Source: CAYMFD01 sp964389475 (GTDB lineage: Bacteria > Bacteroidota > Bacteroidia > Chitinophagales > Saprospiraceae). From it: a stretch of 41,399 nt of DNA. Positions within the stretch are counted from its first letter, which is position 1; each line of letters starts with the position of its first letter. The stretch is taken from contig CAYMFD010000022.1 in the NCBI GenBank assembly GCA_964389475.1, positions 1-41,399 of the forward strand. Direction: 5' to 3'. Below are positions 14,442 through 22,953 of the stretch, piece by piece. Under the pieces are notes generated by a model. That model was not told the origin of the DNA. It made no database searches and was given only the letters and a program-made list of their open reading frames with translations. A program made the translations under genes and the position numbers.

Positions 14442-16109
14442 TCAGGGTAAGATCTCATCTGACATTATATGATCTAATATCGTGCCAGTAATTACATATG
14501 TGGGTTCGACGCCATCGAGACCCAGCGATCCGCTGGCTAGTGTACTACCTGTCTGTAGAGGATTGTCAGAGGCATAATATGCGTATCGTACTTTGAGGGA
14601 CTCCGGCACACTCTTTCTTATGCGTGCTGCCGCCTGTATGGCTTTCTGGTAGTGTGCACCCTCCATCTCGAGGCCCACTACACTCCAGCTACTCTGTGAG
14701 AAGTACCTAAGTATATCCTTATTCTGAAGACTCGTACCGAGGACGGTTACCATCGGTCCCTCGTACACAGGTATGTTAGAGTGTTTAAAGTCGCTTTCTG
14801 TAAGGTCGTTGTCGACGGGATAGTTGTCTGCGCTACCTTCGAAGATGTGAGCTGTAGGTATCATTATATCGCCTTTTTCTCCAGGTAGGATACCTGCCTT
14901 GCCCATAATATTGACAGACTTGATATGCAGGTAGTGCTTACCGGCCCCGCTCTTGTATGGCTTGAGCAACTCGTCCATCGTCTCGTAGGCTTGCTCGCCG
15001 AATGCATAGTCCATAACGATCAGTACAGCATCTCTCCTGAGATCCTCTGATGGGTGTACTGATAGGTCAAAGACCTGCACGTCGATGTTGGTCCCGCTCT
15101 CATCATTGATATAGGTCATACCATGCTTCTCAGCGAAGTCTATGACTTGGTCGCGCAGGCCTGCATTGTCGCCATTGCTCAGTACGGCGGCGATGTCAAC
15201 TATCTTGTCCATCTTAAGCTTGTGCCCTATCGCCTTAGGCGCATAGAGGCTATTCATGATGCTATGCATGTTGGCGCTAATGATGTGTATGGGTTTGCTC
15301 AGGAGGCTGTTGCTTGCTAGCTCGCCTTTGATCTTGTCTGCCCACGCCTCGCCATACATGTGTGACCCTAGGTGCTCACGTAACAAGCTCGAAAATAGAA
15401 TCTCACGATCTACACCATCGACATGCTCTGCGATACTCATACGGCCTAGGTGGTAGGTAATCGTAAATAGGTCATTGACCTTTTCTGCATCATTAAATTC
15501 ATTGCAGCTATACCGTACCTCATCGTAGGAGCGACCGAGTAGTGTCGATAAGTATGCGAAGCCTACATTCTGGTCGATGGGTTCACCCGCTTCGATGTCC
15601 TTGACCGTCTTTTCTAGTTGCTGCCAAGCTCTATTGGTCTCCTTGCGGTGGGTCAGGGCATTACGTCTGATCTTTTCGCTTTCGATATGCATAAAGGTGA
15701 GATGGGTCAGGACATCATAGATATCACTACGACCTCGGGTCATCTCGATGTACATCGTCTCGCGATCTATGCGGTAGCAGTTGCGACGTCGCTTAGCTGG
15801 TACCAGTGGTTTGAAGCCTGACTGCCCATAGCCCTCTTTGGTGATCAGTTTGACATACCTACACTGCTCGATGCCTTGGGGTAGTCGCTGAAATATATAC
15901 AGCAAGCCCTTAAGCTCTACTCGCTCCTCATGGGCGATATCACCATATATCTCGGGTTGCAGGGCTAGCATACTCTCTATCATCATCTCACCTGAGACGC
16001 CTAGCGGCTTGTAACCTCCTCGGATAAATAGGTGGCGCATAGAGATATGTAGGCGCTGTATGGCGGCTCTGCTTATCTGAGCTCTTGATAGTTGGGCATC
16101 TTCGTACAT
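14442..16109 (-). CDS. DUF6909-like protein with C-terminal nucleoside-phosphorylase-like domain
   Basis: The product has 555 residues from the ATG at 16109. A GTG at 16139 would add ten hydrophobic residues that look like read-through. The N-terminal half is mostly helical and opens with a strongly conserved-looking block (ISRAAIQRLHISMRHLFIRG, then GEMMIESMLALQPEIYG). I recall it as a Bacteroidota-restricted family, probably DUF6909. The C-terminal 230 or so residues resemble the purine nucleoside phosphorylase / MTA nucleosidase fold: GLEMEG (481-484 EMEG, ribose-binding Glu) and ASDNP with Asp515 at the position of the catalytic Asp. Both key residues are kept, so an active nucleosidase or phosphorylase is possible. 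The substrate is unknown. Confidence 0.7.
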   Translation of the reverse strand: MYEDAQLSRAQISRAAIQRLHISMRHLFIRGGYKPLGVSGEMMIESMLALQPEIYGDIAHEERVELKGLLYIFQRLPQGIEQCRYVKLITKEGYGQSGFKPLVPAKRRRNCYRIDRETMYIEMTRGRSDIYDVLTHLTFMHIESEKIRRNALTHRKETNRAWQQLEKTVKDIEAGEPIDQNVGFAYLSTLLGRSYDEVRYSCNEFNDAEKVNDLFTITYHLGRMSIAEHVDGVDREILFSSLLREHLGSHMYGEAWADKIKGELASNSLLSKPIHIISANMHSIMNSLYAPKAIGHKLKMDKIVDIAAVLSNGDNAGLRDQVIDFAEKHGMTYINDESGTNIDVQVFDLSVHPSEDLRRDAVLIVMDYAFGEQAYETMDELLKPYKSGAGKHYLHIKSVNIMGKAGILPGEKGDIMIPTAHIFEGSADNYPVDNDLTESDFKHSNIPVYEGPMVTVLGTSLQNKDILRYFSQSSWSVVGLEMEGAHYQKAIQAAARIRKSVPESLKVRYAYYASDNPLQTGSTLASGSLGLDGVEPTYVITGTILDHIMSDEILP

Positions 16110-16174
16110 AATCTTTAAAAGTACCAAATACCACGCCACTCACCCATACACTGGTATAATTACAATCGTCCGTC

Positions 16175-16182
16175 TACCTTTG
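16175..16182 (+). promoter_or_regulatory. TAnnTTTG box directly before the BatE-like gene
   Basis: TACCTTTG ends only 5 nt before the ATG at 16188. With the usual start site 5-7 nt after the box, the mRNA would begin at or next to the start codon. No clear -33 element is seen. Confidence 0.5.
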
Positions 16183-16187
16183 TCGAT

Positions 16188-16850
16188 ATGCATGGTTTAC
16201 GATTTGTCTTTTTGATCACCAGTCTATTTTTAGCGCTTACGAGCTACGCTAGCGACTCTACCCGACTAGTGGCTGACTACGGCCAGCTCGTCAATCAAGG
16301 TATCGACGCTTACCAGCAGCAGGATACGGGTCTAGCTCGTCTCTCCTGGGAGCGAGCACTACTGATAGATCGCCAGGGTAGTGTAGCAGAGCAAAATATC
16401 GCTGTACTACTGAGGAATATGCCGGATGAGGTAGTCCCCGTACCCGACTTCGTATTGTCGACATGGTGGTCCGCTCTATGCTCAGCACTACACCCTCATG
16501 TCTGGATGGGTCTACAGGTCATAGTACTATTGCTAGTCGTCTGGCTCGTATATCGTAGATGGTACGGTGGCGGCAGCTCTATCAGATCGATCGCAGTTTT
16601 AGGCCTACTTTCATTGATATTATACCTAGCTGGCAGATCAGAGCACAATCGTCGGGTAGGTGGTACACAGGCCGTCGTGATGCATACATGTACCCTGCAT
16701 GCCGGGCCTGATGATCGTAGTGACGAGCTGCTGGACTTATCTGCTGGACAGAAGTTGTATATCCTCAATCGCTTAGATGGGTGGCTAGAGGTGGCGCGGA
16801 TGGACAGAGTCGCTGGCTGGATACAGGTATCCTGCCTCGAAGAGATCTAG
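16188..16850 (+). CDS. BatE-like TPR and SH3-domain membrane protein
   Basis: The product has 220 residues. An N-terminal signal sequence (LRFVFLITSLFLALTSYASD) precedes a short TPR region (IDAYQQQDTGLARLSWERAL). The VPDFVLSTWWSALCSAL segment is typical of BatE, followed by two membrane helices (about 104-122 and 132-147). A bacterial SH3-like domain is at about 160-215 (HAGPDDRSDELLDLSAGQKL, DGWLEVARMDRVAGWI). In the Bacteroides aerotolerance operon, batE follows batA-D after a MoxR ATPase and a DUF58 protein. Here it stands alone, while MoxR-DUF58 lie 16 kb away. The stop overlaps the convergent Fur gene by 4 nt. Confidence 0.75.
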   Translation: MHGLRFVFLITSLFLALTSYASDSTRLVADYGQLVNQGIDAYQQQDTGLARLSWERALLIDRQGSVAEQNIAVLLRNMPDEVVPVPDFVLSTWWSALCSALHPHVWMGLQVIVLLLVVWLVYRRWYGGGSSIRSIAVLGLLSLILYLAGRSEHNRRVGGTQAVVMHTCTLHAGPDDRSDELLDLSAGQKLYILNRLDGWLEVARMDRVAGWIQVSCLEEI

Positions 16851-17314
16851 AGATCTTCTCTACACTCGCTACACTTGCCGTACATATTGAGCGAGTGATG
16901 GTGGATCTTAAACTTGGTGATCTCGCTCATCATGGACTTGATCTGCTCTATGCGAGGATCGCAAAACTCCAAGACATTGCCGCACTCCACACATATCAGG
17001 TGATCGTGCTGCTTAAAGCCGTAACACTTCTCGTACTGCGCTAGGTTTTTGCCAAACTGATGCTTGGTTACTAGGTCACAATTGACGAGTAGCTCTAGCG
17101 TGTTATACACCGTCGCACGACTGACACGGTAGTTCTGAGTCTTCATGTGTATGTATAGCGCCTCTGCGTCGAAGTGGTCTTCTCGCTTGTAGATTTCTTC
17201 GAGGATAGCGTATCGCTCGGGAGTCTTCCTAAAGTTGTTTTTCTCTAGATGACTACTGAAGATCTGCTTTACTTCTGCTATGATCTGCTCTCTATGTTCC
17301 GCCGCTATTTTCAT
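16847..17314 (-). CDS. fur: Fur-family metal-dependent transcriptional repressor
   Basis: The product has 155 residues. A winged helix is at about 20-90 (RKTPERYAILEEIYKREDHFDAEAL, then VSRATVYNTLELLVNCDLV). The C-terminal dimerisation domain has a HDHLICVECGNVLEFCD metal region, a His cluster (KIHHHSLNMYGKC) and two CxxC pairs for structural zinc. Fur, PerR and Zur cannot be told apart by eye. The gene starts 2 nt after the Rel stop codon, so it is co-transcribed with rel, linking a metal or redox regulator to the stringent response. Confidence 0.92.
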   Translation of the reverse strand: MKIAAEHREQIIAEVKQIFSSHLEKNNFRKTPERYAILEEIYKREDHFDAEALYIHMKTQNYRVSRATVYNTLELLVNCDLVTKHQFGKNLAQYEKCYGFKQHDHLICVECGNVLEFCDPRIEQIKSMMSEITKFKIHHHSLNMYGKCSECREDL

Positions 17315-17316
17315 GA

Positions 17317-19545
17317 CTACTCCTCATTTACTATTCGACTAACATGAGAAATGCTGTCAAGTTTTTCGACTGCCCGCATGACCACTTGTAGTTGATCTTT
17401 ATTAGTTACAAATACGCTGACCTTGCCCTCGAAGTAGCCCTCATGGCCCTCGATACTAAAAGATCTAATGTTGACACCCAGCTTATGGCTGAGCTCGTTA
17501 CTTAGGATCTGTATGACGCCTACCCCGCTATCTACTCCCATGATCTTGAGATCGACGACGAAGTTGCGTTCACTATCAGTGACCCACTCAGCCTTGAGTA
17601 TTCGGTAACCATAGTTGGCCATCAGGTGCTCGGCATTAGGACACTTGGTACGATGTATCTTGAGGCCCTCTTGGCTAGTGAGATAGGCGAATATATTATC
17701 GCCCTGCACAGGGCTGCAGCAGTTAGCAAAGCTAAACTGGTACTGGTCCGCCGATTCGCCATTGACGAGTATACTGCTTGACCCTGCCTTGGCCTTTGGG
17801 GTTGGTTCTGTAGCCTCGACTTGCGTGGGCTTATTGTCGCTGGCATTGTCAGGCACCTTGACTTTACAGAGGATATTATCTACGATATCAAATTTTTTGA
17901 GCTCGGTCAGCTTTACCTCTTCTTTAGCGATGGCATAGTATAGGTCAGGCCTAGACTGTAGCTTGTAATGCTTGACCAGAAAGTCTACACTGGCGTCGTA
18001 GTTGACTTTAAGGGACTTTAGTTTTCTAGCTAGAGCTTCTTGAGCGATCTCGCCTACTTTACGGCGCTGTTCCTTCATGGACGACCTGATCTTGCTCCTC
18101 GCCTTACCCGTTACGACCATCTTTAGCCAGTTCTCGTTAGGCTTCTGGTTTTTGTTGGTCGTTACGTGTACTTGGTCACTACTCTCTAGCTCATGGCCCA
18201 TGGGTACGAGCTTATCGTTGACCTTGATGGCTGTAGCGTGGTAGCCGACGTCAGAGTGTATATGGAAGGCAAAGTCTAGCGCCGTTGCTCCCTTGGGCAG
18301 GATGATCATATCACCCTGGGGAGTAAACACGTACAGCTCTTCGTTAAAGAGGTTGCTCTTAAAGTCATTGAGAAACTCAAGGGCATCGCTATGCTTGGCG
18401 TCTAGTATGTCCCGGACATTGTCTAGCCAGGCGTCGTAAACATTATTTTGGCCTTTGAGACCCTTATACTTCCAGTGAGCAGCGAATCCCTTTTCCGCTA
18501 TTTCGTCCATCCGCTCACTACGTATCTGTACCTCTACGAAGCGACCTTCTGGTCCTAGTACAGTCGTATGCAGTGATTCGTATCCATTGCTCTTGGGTGT
18601 GGTGATCCAGTCTTTGAGTCGCTCGGGTATAGGCTTGTACACATCCGTGATGATGCTGTATACCTGCCAGGCAAATGACTTTTCTTTATCAAGGTCTACA
18701 TCTAGGATGATCCGTACGGCAAACAAGTCGTAGATCTTCTCAAACGGGATCTTCTTATTGCGAAGCTTATTAGCAATACTCGAGATCGCCTTGGGTCTGC
18801 CCAAGATCCGATAGGAGATTCCCAGGCTGTCCATCTTGTCCTTGAGCGGATCGATGAACGAAGCGATGTAGGCTTCTCGACCCTCCTTGGTTTCTTGCAG
18901 CTTGGTCTTGATACTGCCGTAGTCATCAGGGTCTGTAATTTTCATACAGATATCCTGCATCTCAGTCTTGACCTTATATAGACCTAGGCGGTGTGCCAGT
19001 GGGCTGTAGATGTAACTGGTCTCAGCCGCTATCTTGAGCTGCTTATGCTGTGGCATCGAACCTATCGTACGCAGGTTGTGCAGTCGGTCCGCCATCTTGA
19101 TAAGTACCACCCGCACATCGTAGACCAGGGAGGATATTACTTTTTTGAAGTTCTCTGCCTGAGGACTCTCTACATTGTACAGACCGTCGAGCTTGGTGAG
19201 GCCGTCAACGATCCTCCGCACCTTGGGACCGAAAGCCTCTCCGATCTCTTCGATAGTTACGGGAGTATCCTCGACTACATCGTGTAGGAGTGCTGCAGTT
19301 ACGGCGGTAGGCCCTAGGCCGATCTCCTCCAGGCAGATACGGGCCACCTCGATAGGGTGAAAGATGTAAGGCTCTCCCGACTTGCGCCGTTGAAATCGGT
19401 GGGCATGGTTAGCCAAGTCAAATGCCGAACGTAAAATTTCGGCATCGTTTTCCTTGAGTATAGGCCCAATACTGGCATTGAGCTCATCAAACTTTTGTTG
19501 GATGGCCTCCTGCTCTACTGGTGATATCGATGTTGTACTTGCCAT
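17317..19545 (-). CDS. rel: Bifunctional (p)ppGpp synthetase/hydrolase (Rel/SpoT)
   Basis: This is the stringent response enzyme, 742 residues. The HD hydrolase domain is intact (HAHRFQRR, HPIEVARI, His88-Asp89 in LLHDVVEDT), so hydrolysis is likely. The synthetase domain has RPKAISSIANKLRNK, IYDLFAVRIIL, SNGYESLHTTV and EVQIRSERMDEIAEKGFAAH. A TGS domain (YVFTPQGDMIILPKGATALD), a Cys-containing zinc-finger-like region (FANCCSPVQGDN) and a C-terminal ACT domain follow, which is the full regulatory tail. As is usual in Bacteroidota, a single long Rel may do both reactions. The -7 box TATGTTTG lies 13 nt upstream of the ATG. Confidence 0.96.
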   Translation of the reverse strand: MASTTSISPVEQEAIQQKFDELNASIGPILKENDAEILRSAFDLANHAHRFQRRKSGEPYIFHPIEVARICLEEIGLGPTAVTAALLHDVVEDTPVTIEEIGEAFGPKVRRIVDGLTKLDGLYNVESPQAENFKKVISSLVYDVRVVLIKMADRLHNLRTIGSMPQHKQLKIAAETSYIYSPLAHRLGLYKVKTEMQDICMKITDPDDYGSIKTKLQETKEGREAYIASFIDPLKDKMDSLGISYRILGRPKAISSIANKLRNKKIPFEKIYDLFAVRIILDVDLDKEKSFAWQVYSIITDVYKPIPERLKDWITTPKSNGYESLHTTVLGPEGRFVEVQIRSERMDEIAEKGFAAHWKYKGLKGQNNVYDAWLDNVRDILDAKHSDALEFLNDFKSNLFNEELYVFTPQGDMIILPKGATALDFAFHIHSDVGYHATAIKVNDKLVPMGHELESSDQVHVTTNKNQKPNENWLKMVVTGKARSKIRSSMKEQRRKVGEIAQEALARKLKSLKVNYDASVDFLVKHYKLQSRPDLYYAIAKEEVKLTELKKFDIVDNILCKVKVPDNASDNKPTQVEATEPTPKAKAGSSSILVNGESADQYQFSFANCCSPVQGDNIFAYLTSQEGLKIHRTKCPNAEHLMANYGYRILKAEWVTDSERNFVVDLKIMGVDSGVGVIQILSNELSHKLGVNIRSFSIEGHEGYFEGKVSVFVTNKDQLQVVMRAVEKLDSISHVSRIVNEE

Positions 19546-19558
19546 AGATTGCTACATA

Positions 19559-19566
19559 CAAACATA
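19559..19566 (-). promoter_or_regulatory. TAnnTTTG box of the rel-fur operon
   Basis: On the minus strand TATGTTTG (19566-19559) lies 13 nt before the rel ATG. No clear -33 TTG is visible. Confidence 0.5.
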
Positions 19567-19677
19567 CATAAGTAATCGGCGACTATACCACCACTAGTCA
19601 GCATCCGCATTAATATTTGTCACCTAGGCAACTGCTAGCCTACTTATGTGTTATAGGGAAGACTAAGAAAACTTACT

Positions 19678-19917
19678 ATGTGGACAGAATCGGATAACCG
19701 TCTCTCGGCGGATCTAGAGTTTAAAGACTTTGAGTCAGCGATTGCCTTTATGGTCGAGGCGGCTGACATTATTGCACAGCATAACCACCACCCTGAGTGG
19801 TCCAATGTATACAACAAAGTACACATAGAATTAACGACGCATGATGCAGGTAATAAGGTCACAGACAAGGACCGCAATCTTGCTACAGCGCTTACTCAAC
19901 TCCATAAACCCAGCTAA
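19678..19917 (+). CDS. Pterin-4a-carbinolamine dehydratase
   Basis: This 79-residue dehydratase recycles pterin-4a-carbinolamine, or acts in a broader pterin-related role. The active-site pattern is intact: AQHNHHPEWSNVYNKVHIEL, then a second His in TTHDAGNKVTDKD. The short N-terminus (MWTESDNRLSADLEFKDFESA) is usual for Bacteroidota members. It is divergent from rel. The nqrA promoter starts about 80 nt after its stop, so it is probably a separate unit. There is no aromatic amino acid hydroxylase nearby, so its physiological partner is open. Confidence 0.88.
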   Translation: MWTESDNRLSADLEFKDFESAIAFMVEAADIIAQHNHHPEWSNVYNKVHIELTTHDAGNKVTDKDRNLATALTQLHKPS

Positions 19918-19997
19918 AGTGTCAAAGATCCGTCTAATTAACGTCACTTCGTGGATAAGCCACAACTGGAGTGACCTATCTAAGTTCGAAAGCTTTG

Positions 19998-20005
19998 TAT
20001 CTTTG
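19998..20005 (+). promoter_or_regulatory. TAnnTTTG box of the nqr operon
   Basis: TATCTTTG ends 30 nt before the GTG at 20036. It places the transcript start near 20012, which rules out the long in-frame extension upstream and supports the GTG start of nqrA. Confidence 0.6.
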
Positions 20006-20035
20006 CGCCAATTTTTGGACACTAAACGACACGCA

Positions 20036-21673
20036 GTGAGAAGAAGTCTGACTAAGTATAGCTACCTACTAGCTCTATTGGCTACGTCCAATGTTGCGAT
20101 GGCTCAGGATGGTACATCTGGTACCAATTGGTTTTTGTTTTCTGCTGTAGGATTTGGTATCCTACTTCTGCTCGGTACTATACTGTCGTTGACAGATAAC
20201 CTGATGCAGGTAGAGGCTACTAAAAATGGTATTGATACTGCCAAGAGTGATTTCGGCTTAATCCCTAGCCTGGGAAGTCTATTTGGTGCGAAGGCTCCTG
20301 CATTCGTAGATGGTAAGTTCCATGCACTGAGCAAGGGCTACGACCTCAAGTTAGTAGGTAAGCCAGAGAGCAAAGAACTACATCGAGCTGATGTTGCTCG
20401 ATACGCTGTACAGCCACAAGATTACAACGGTATCTCACCGATCCCTAAGGTTGTAGTAGCAGTAGGAGATGAGGTGCTTGCAGGCCAGGTTTTGTTTTTT
20501 GATAAGAAAAGACCTGAGGTCAAGTACGTATCACCCGTGAGTGGTGAGGTGGTTGATATCGTCAGAGGTGCTAAACGATCTATCGCACAGATAGTCATCT
20601 TGGCAGACAAGATGGTAAATTACCAGCAAAATCAGGCGCCTAGTCTAGCGACGGCATCGAGAGAGCAGGTCGTAGACTATATGCTTGAGTCTGGAGCTTG
20701 GTCATTACTTAACCAGCGTCCATTTGACATGGTGCCGCCTACTGATCAAGTGCCTAGAGATATTTTCGTAAGCACATTCGATACCGCTCCACTAGCACCT
20801 GATAACAACCTTATGGTGGAAGGTCGCGAAGCTGCCTTTCAGAAGGGTCTAGATGTACTGGCTAGGCTTACATCTGGCAAGGTCTTCCTAGGTCTAGATG
20901 GCAGATCTAAGGATTATGCGCCGCATAGTGCCTACCTCAATGCTACTGGCGTAGAGAAGCACTTCTTCGCAGGCAAGCACCCTGCAGGTAATGTAGGTGT
21001 GCAGATCCACCATATCAAGCCGATCAATGCTGCAGAGTACGTCTGGACACTAGGCGTGCAAGAGGTGGCTCAGATAGGTGAGTTGTTTTTAAGCGGGAAG
21101 TACGACGCTACTAGGGTTGTAGCACTAACTGGGGCCGAACTTGACGAACCTAAGTATGTCAAAACATACGCTGGAGCGGCTATAGCAGACCTGCTCAAAC
21201 ATAATATTAAGAAGGGCGAAAATCGTATCGTCGCTGGTGATGTCTTATCGGGACTGCAAGCGTCTATCGATGGCTTCCTACATCGATACACTGATCAGTT
21301 GACGGTGCTCGAAGAGGGTAATAAATATGAGTTGTTTGGGTGGTTACTACCACTAGCACCTCGACCTTCTGTGTCCAATACCTTTCCAGCAGCTGTCATG
21401 CCTAACTTTAAGTATGAGGCTAATACCAATACGCATGGAGAGCCTAGAGCCCTCGTCGTATCGGGTCTATATGAGTCAGTGACGCCTATGGACATCTATC
21501 CTCAGCACCTCGTCAAGGCTATCTTGACCAATGACTTTGAAAAAATGGAAGGCCTCGGTATCTACGAAGTGAGTGCAGAAGACCTAGCACTTTGCGAGTT
21601 CGTATGTGCCAGTAAGACTCCCGTACAGAGTATCGTGAGACAGGGATTAGAGACTTTAAGAGAACAATTGTAA
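20036..21673 (+). CDS. nqrA: Na+-translocating NADH:quinone reductase subunit A with N-terminal signal peptide and membrane helix
   Basis: The product has 545 residues from the GTG at 20036. The frame is open upstream to 19841, but the promoter box at 19998 and a textbook signal peptide (RRSLTKYSYLLALLATSNVAMA, cut before QDG) favour this start. After the signal a second hydrophobic helix follows (FLFSAVGFGILLLLGTILSL, about 38-57) and a linker. The normal NqrA core then begins near residue 100 (FHALSKGYDLKLVGKP, VGDEVLAGQVLFFDKKRPEV, SPVSGEVVDIVRGAKR). Textbook NqrA has no membrane segment, so the first 95 or so residues are an addition that would anchor the subunit with its core in the cytoplasm. 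It is the first gene of a complete six-gene operon. Confidence 0.88.
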   Translation: MRRSLTKYSYLLALLATSNVAMAQDGTSGTNWFLFSAVGFGILLLLGTILSLTDNLMQVEATKNGIDTAKSDFGLIPSLGSLFGAKAPAFVDGKFHALSKGYDLKLVGKPESKELHRADVARYAVQPQDYNGISPIPKVVVAVGDEVLAGQVLFFDKKRPEVKYVSPVSGEVVDIVRGAKRSIAQIVILADKMVNYQQNQAPSLATASREQVVDYMLESGAWSLLNQRPFDMVPPTDQVPRDIFVSTFDTAPLAPDNNLMVEGREAAFQKGLDVLARLTSGKVFLGLDGRSKDYAPHSAYLNATGVEKHFFAGKHPAGNVGVQIHHIKPINAAEYVWTLGVQEVAQIGELFLSGKYDATRVVALTGAELDEPKYVKTYAGAAIADLLKHNIKKGENRIVAGDVLSGLQASIDGFLHRYTDQLTVLEEGNKYELFGWLLPLAPRPSVSNTFPAAVMPNFKYEANTNTHGEPRALVVSGLYESVTPMDIYPQHLVKAILTNDFEKMEGLGIYEVSAEDLALCEFVCASKTPVQSIVRQGLETLREQL

Positions 21674-21702
21674 TACACAATAGAACTACACAATCACCAT
21701 AT

Positions 21703-22953
21703 ATGGGATTAATAGACGTATTGAAAAAAATTGAGCCGGATAAGAAGAAGAGTCCCTTCTTACATACGGCTTTTGATGCCTTTTTCACTTTCGCGTATGC
21801 ACCAGCCACAGTTACTAAGGGTGGTACACACGTCAAGGATGGCATGGACCTCAAGCGCCTCATGGTGCATGTGGTATTGGCCATGCAGCTGTGCTACCTA
21901 TTCGGTACATACAACATAGGTCATCAGCACTTCGTAGCATCTGGTATCTATACTGGATGGTTAGAAGGATTTCACCTCAAGATAGCGCATGGACTCATCC
22001 ACCTGCTGCCGATCTTTATTGTGACTCACATCGTGGGTTTAGGTATTGAGTTTTGGTATGCTGCTAAGAAAGGACACAGCGTAGAGGAAGGATTCCTGGT
22101 GTCAGGAGCCCTGATTCCATTGATTATGCCACCTGATCTACCACTATGGATACTCGGTGTTTCTGTAGCGTTTGCAGTAATCATAGGTAAAGAGGCCTTC
22201 GGTGGTACAGGTATGAATATCTGGAATATCGCCTTGCTGGCCCGGGTATTTGTGTTCTTCGCTTATCCGACGACGATAGCAGGTGATGAGGTATGGGTAG
22301 CAGGCTACGAAAAGCTGGCCGCAGGTGTACAGGCCGACTACGGCATAGGGCATAATATTGCTAATTGGCTGTTCGGAGTATTTAATCTGGACACCTTCAA
22401 CTCCGCCACCACTGCGGTCGTAGATGGCTATACAGGAGCCACGCCACTATCACTCGCCTATCAGGGCGGCTGGGCGGCTGTGACTAGTGTGTATAGCGAG
22501 TCTCAGATGTTCTGGGGAGCTATTCCGGGTAGTATCGGTGAGTCAAGCAAGCCGCTTATTATCATAGGTGCGATATTCCTAGTACTTACCAAGGTTGCAG
22601 ACTGGAGGATCATGTTGAGTATGTTACTCGGGGCTATTTTTATGACCCTCGTACTCAATGCATGGGGAGCGACGCCTTTTTACAATGTGACATGGACACA
22701 GCAGCTCATGATGGGTAGCTTCTTATTCGCCATGGCATTTATGGCTACTGACCCTGTGACAGCATCTAGTACATCGACAGGTAAGTGGATTTATGGTTTT
22801 GGTATAGGTGTGATCGGGATGTTTATAAGAGTTAATAACAGTGCCTACCCTGAGGGTTGGATGCTTGCTATTCTGTTTATGAATACATTCTCGCCACTCA
22901 TCGACCACTACGTATTACAGGCTAACATTACAAAAAGACTTAAGCGTGCATAG
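21703..22953 (+). CDS. nqrB: Na+-NQR subunit B (membrane, covalent FMN)
   Basis: This polytopic inner-membrane subunit of the sodium pump has 416 residues, normal length. The covalent flavin motif is DGYTGATPLSLAYQGG, with Thr247 as the FMN attachment residue. A second conserved loop is DPVTASSTSTGKWIYG. About ten hydrophobic helices alternate with short loops, and the N-terminal cytoplasmic segment is rich in Lys and Pro. nqrC overlaps its last 8 nt. Confidence 0.96.
   Translation: MGLIDVLKKIEPDKKKSPFLHTAFDAFFTFAYAPATVTKGGTHVKDGMDLKRLMVHVVLAMQLCYLFGTYNIGHQHFVASGIYTGWLEGFHLKIAHGLIHLLPIFIVTHIVGLGIEFWYAAKKGHSVEEGFLVSGALIPLIMPPDLPLWILGVSVAFAVIIGKEAFGGTGMNIWNIALLARVFVFFAYPTTIAGDEVWVAGYEKLAAGVQADYGIGHNIANWLFGVFNLDTFNSATTAVVDGYTGATPLSLAYQGGWAAVTSVYSESQMFWGAIPGSIGESSKPLIIIGAIFLVLTKVADWRIMLSMLLGAIFMTLVLNAWGATPFYNVTWTQQLMMGSFLFAMAFMATDPVTASSTSTGKWIYGFGIGVIGMFIRVNNSAYPEGWMLAILFMNTFSPLIDHYVLQANITKRLKRA

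Noticed and set aside
19841..20035. N-terminal extension of NqrA to the ATG at 19841
   Set aside because: It would overlap the pterin dehydratase gene and start upstream of the promoter box at 19998. The GTG at 20036 begins a proper signal peptide.
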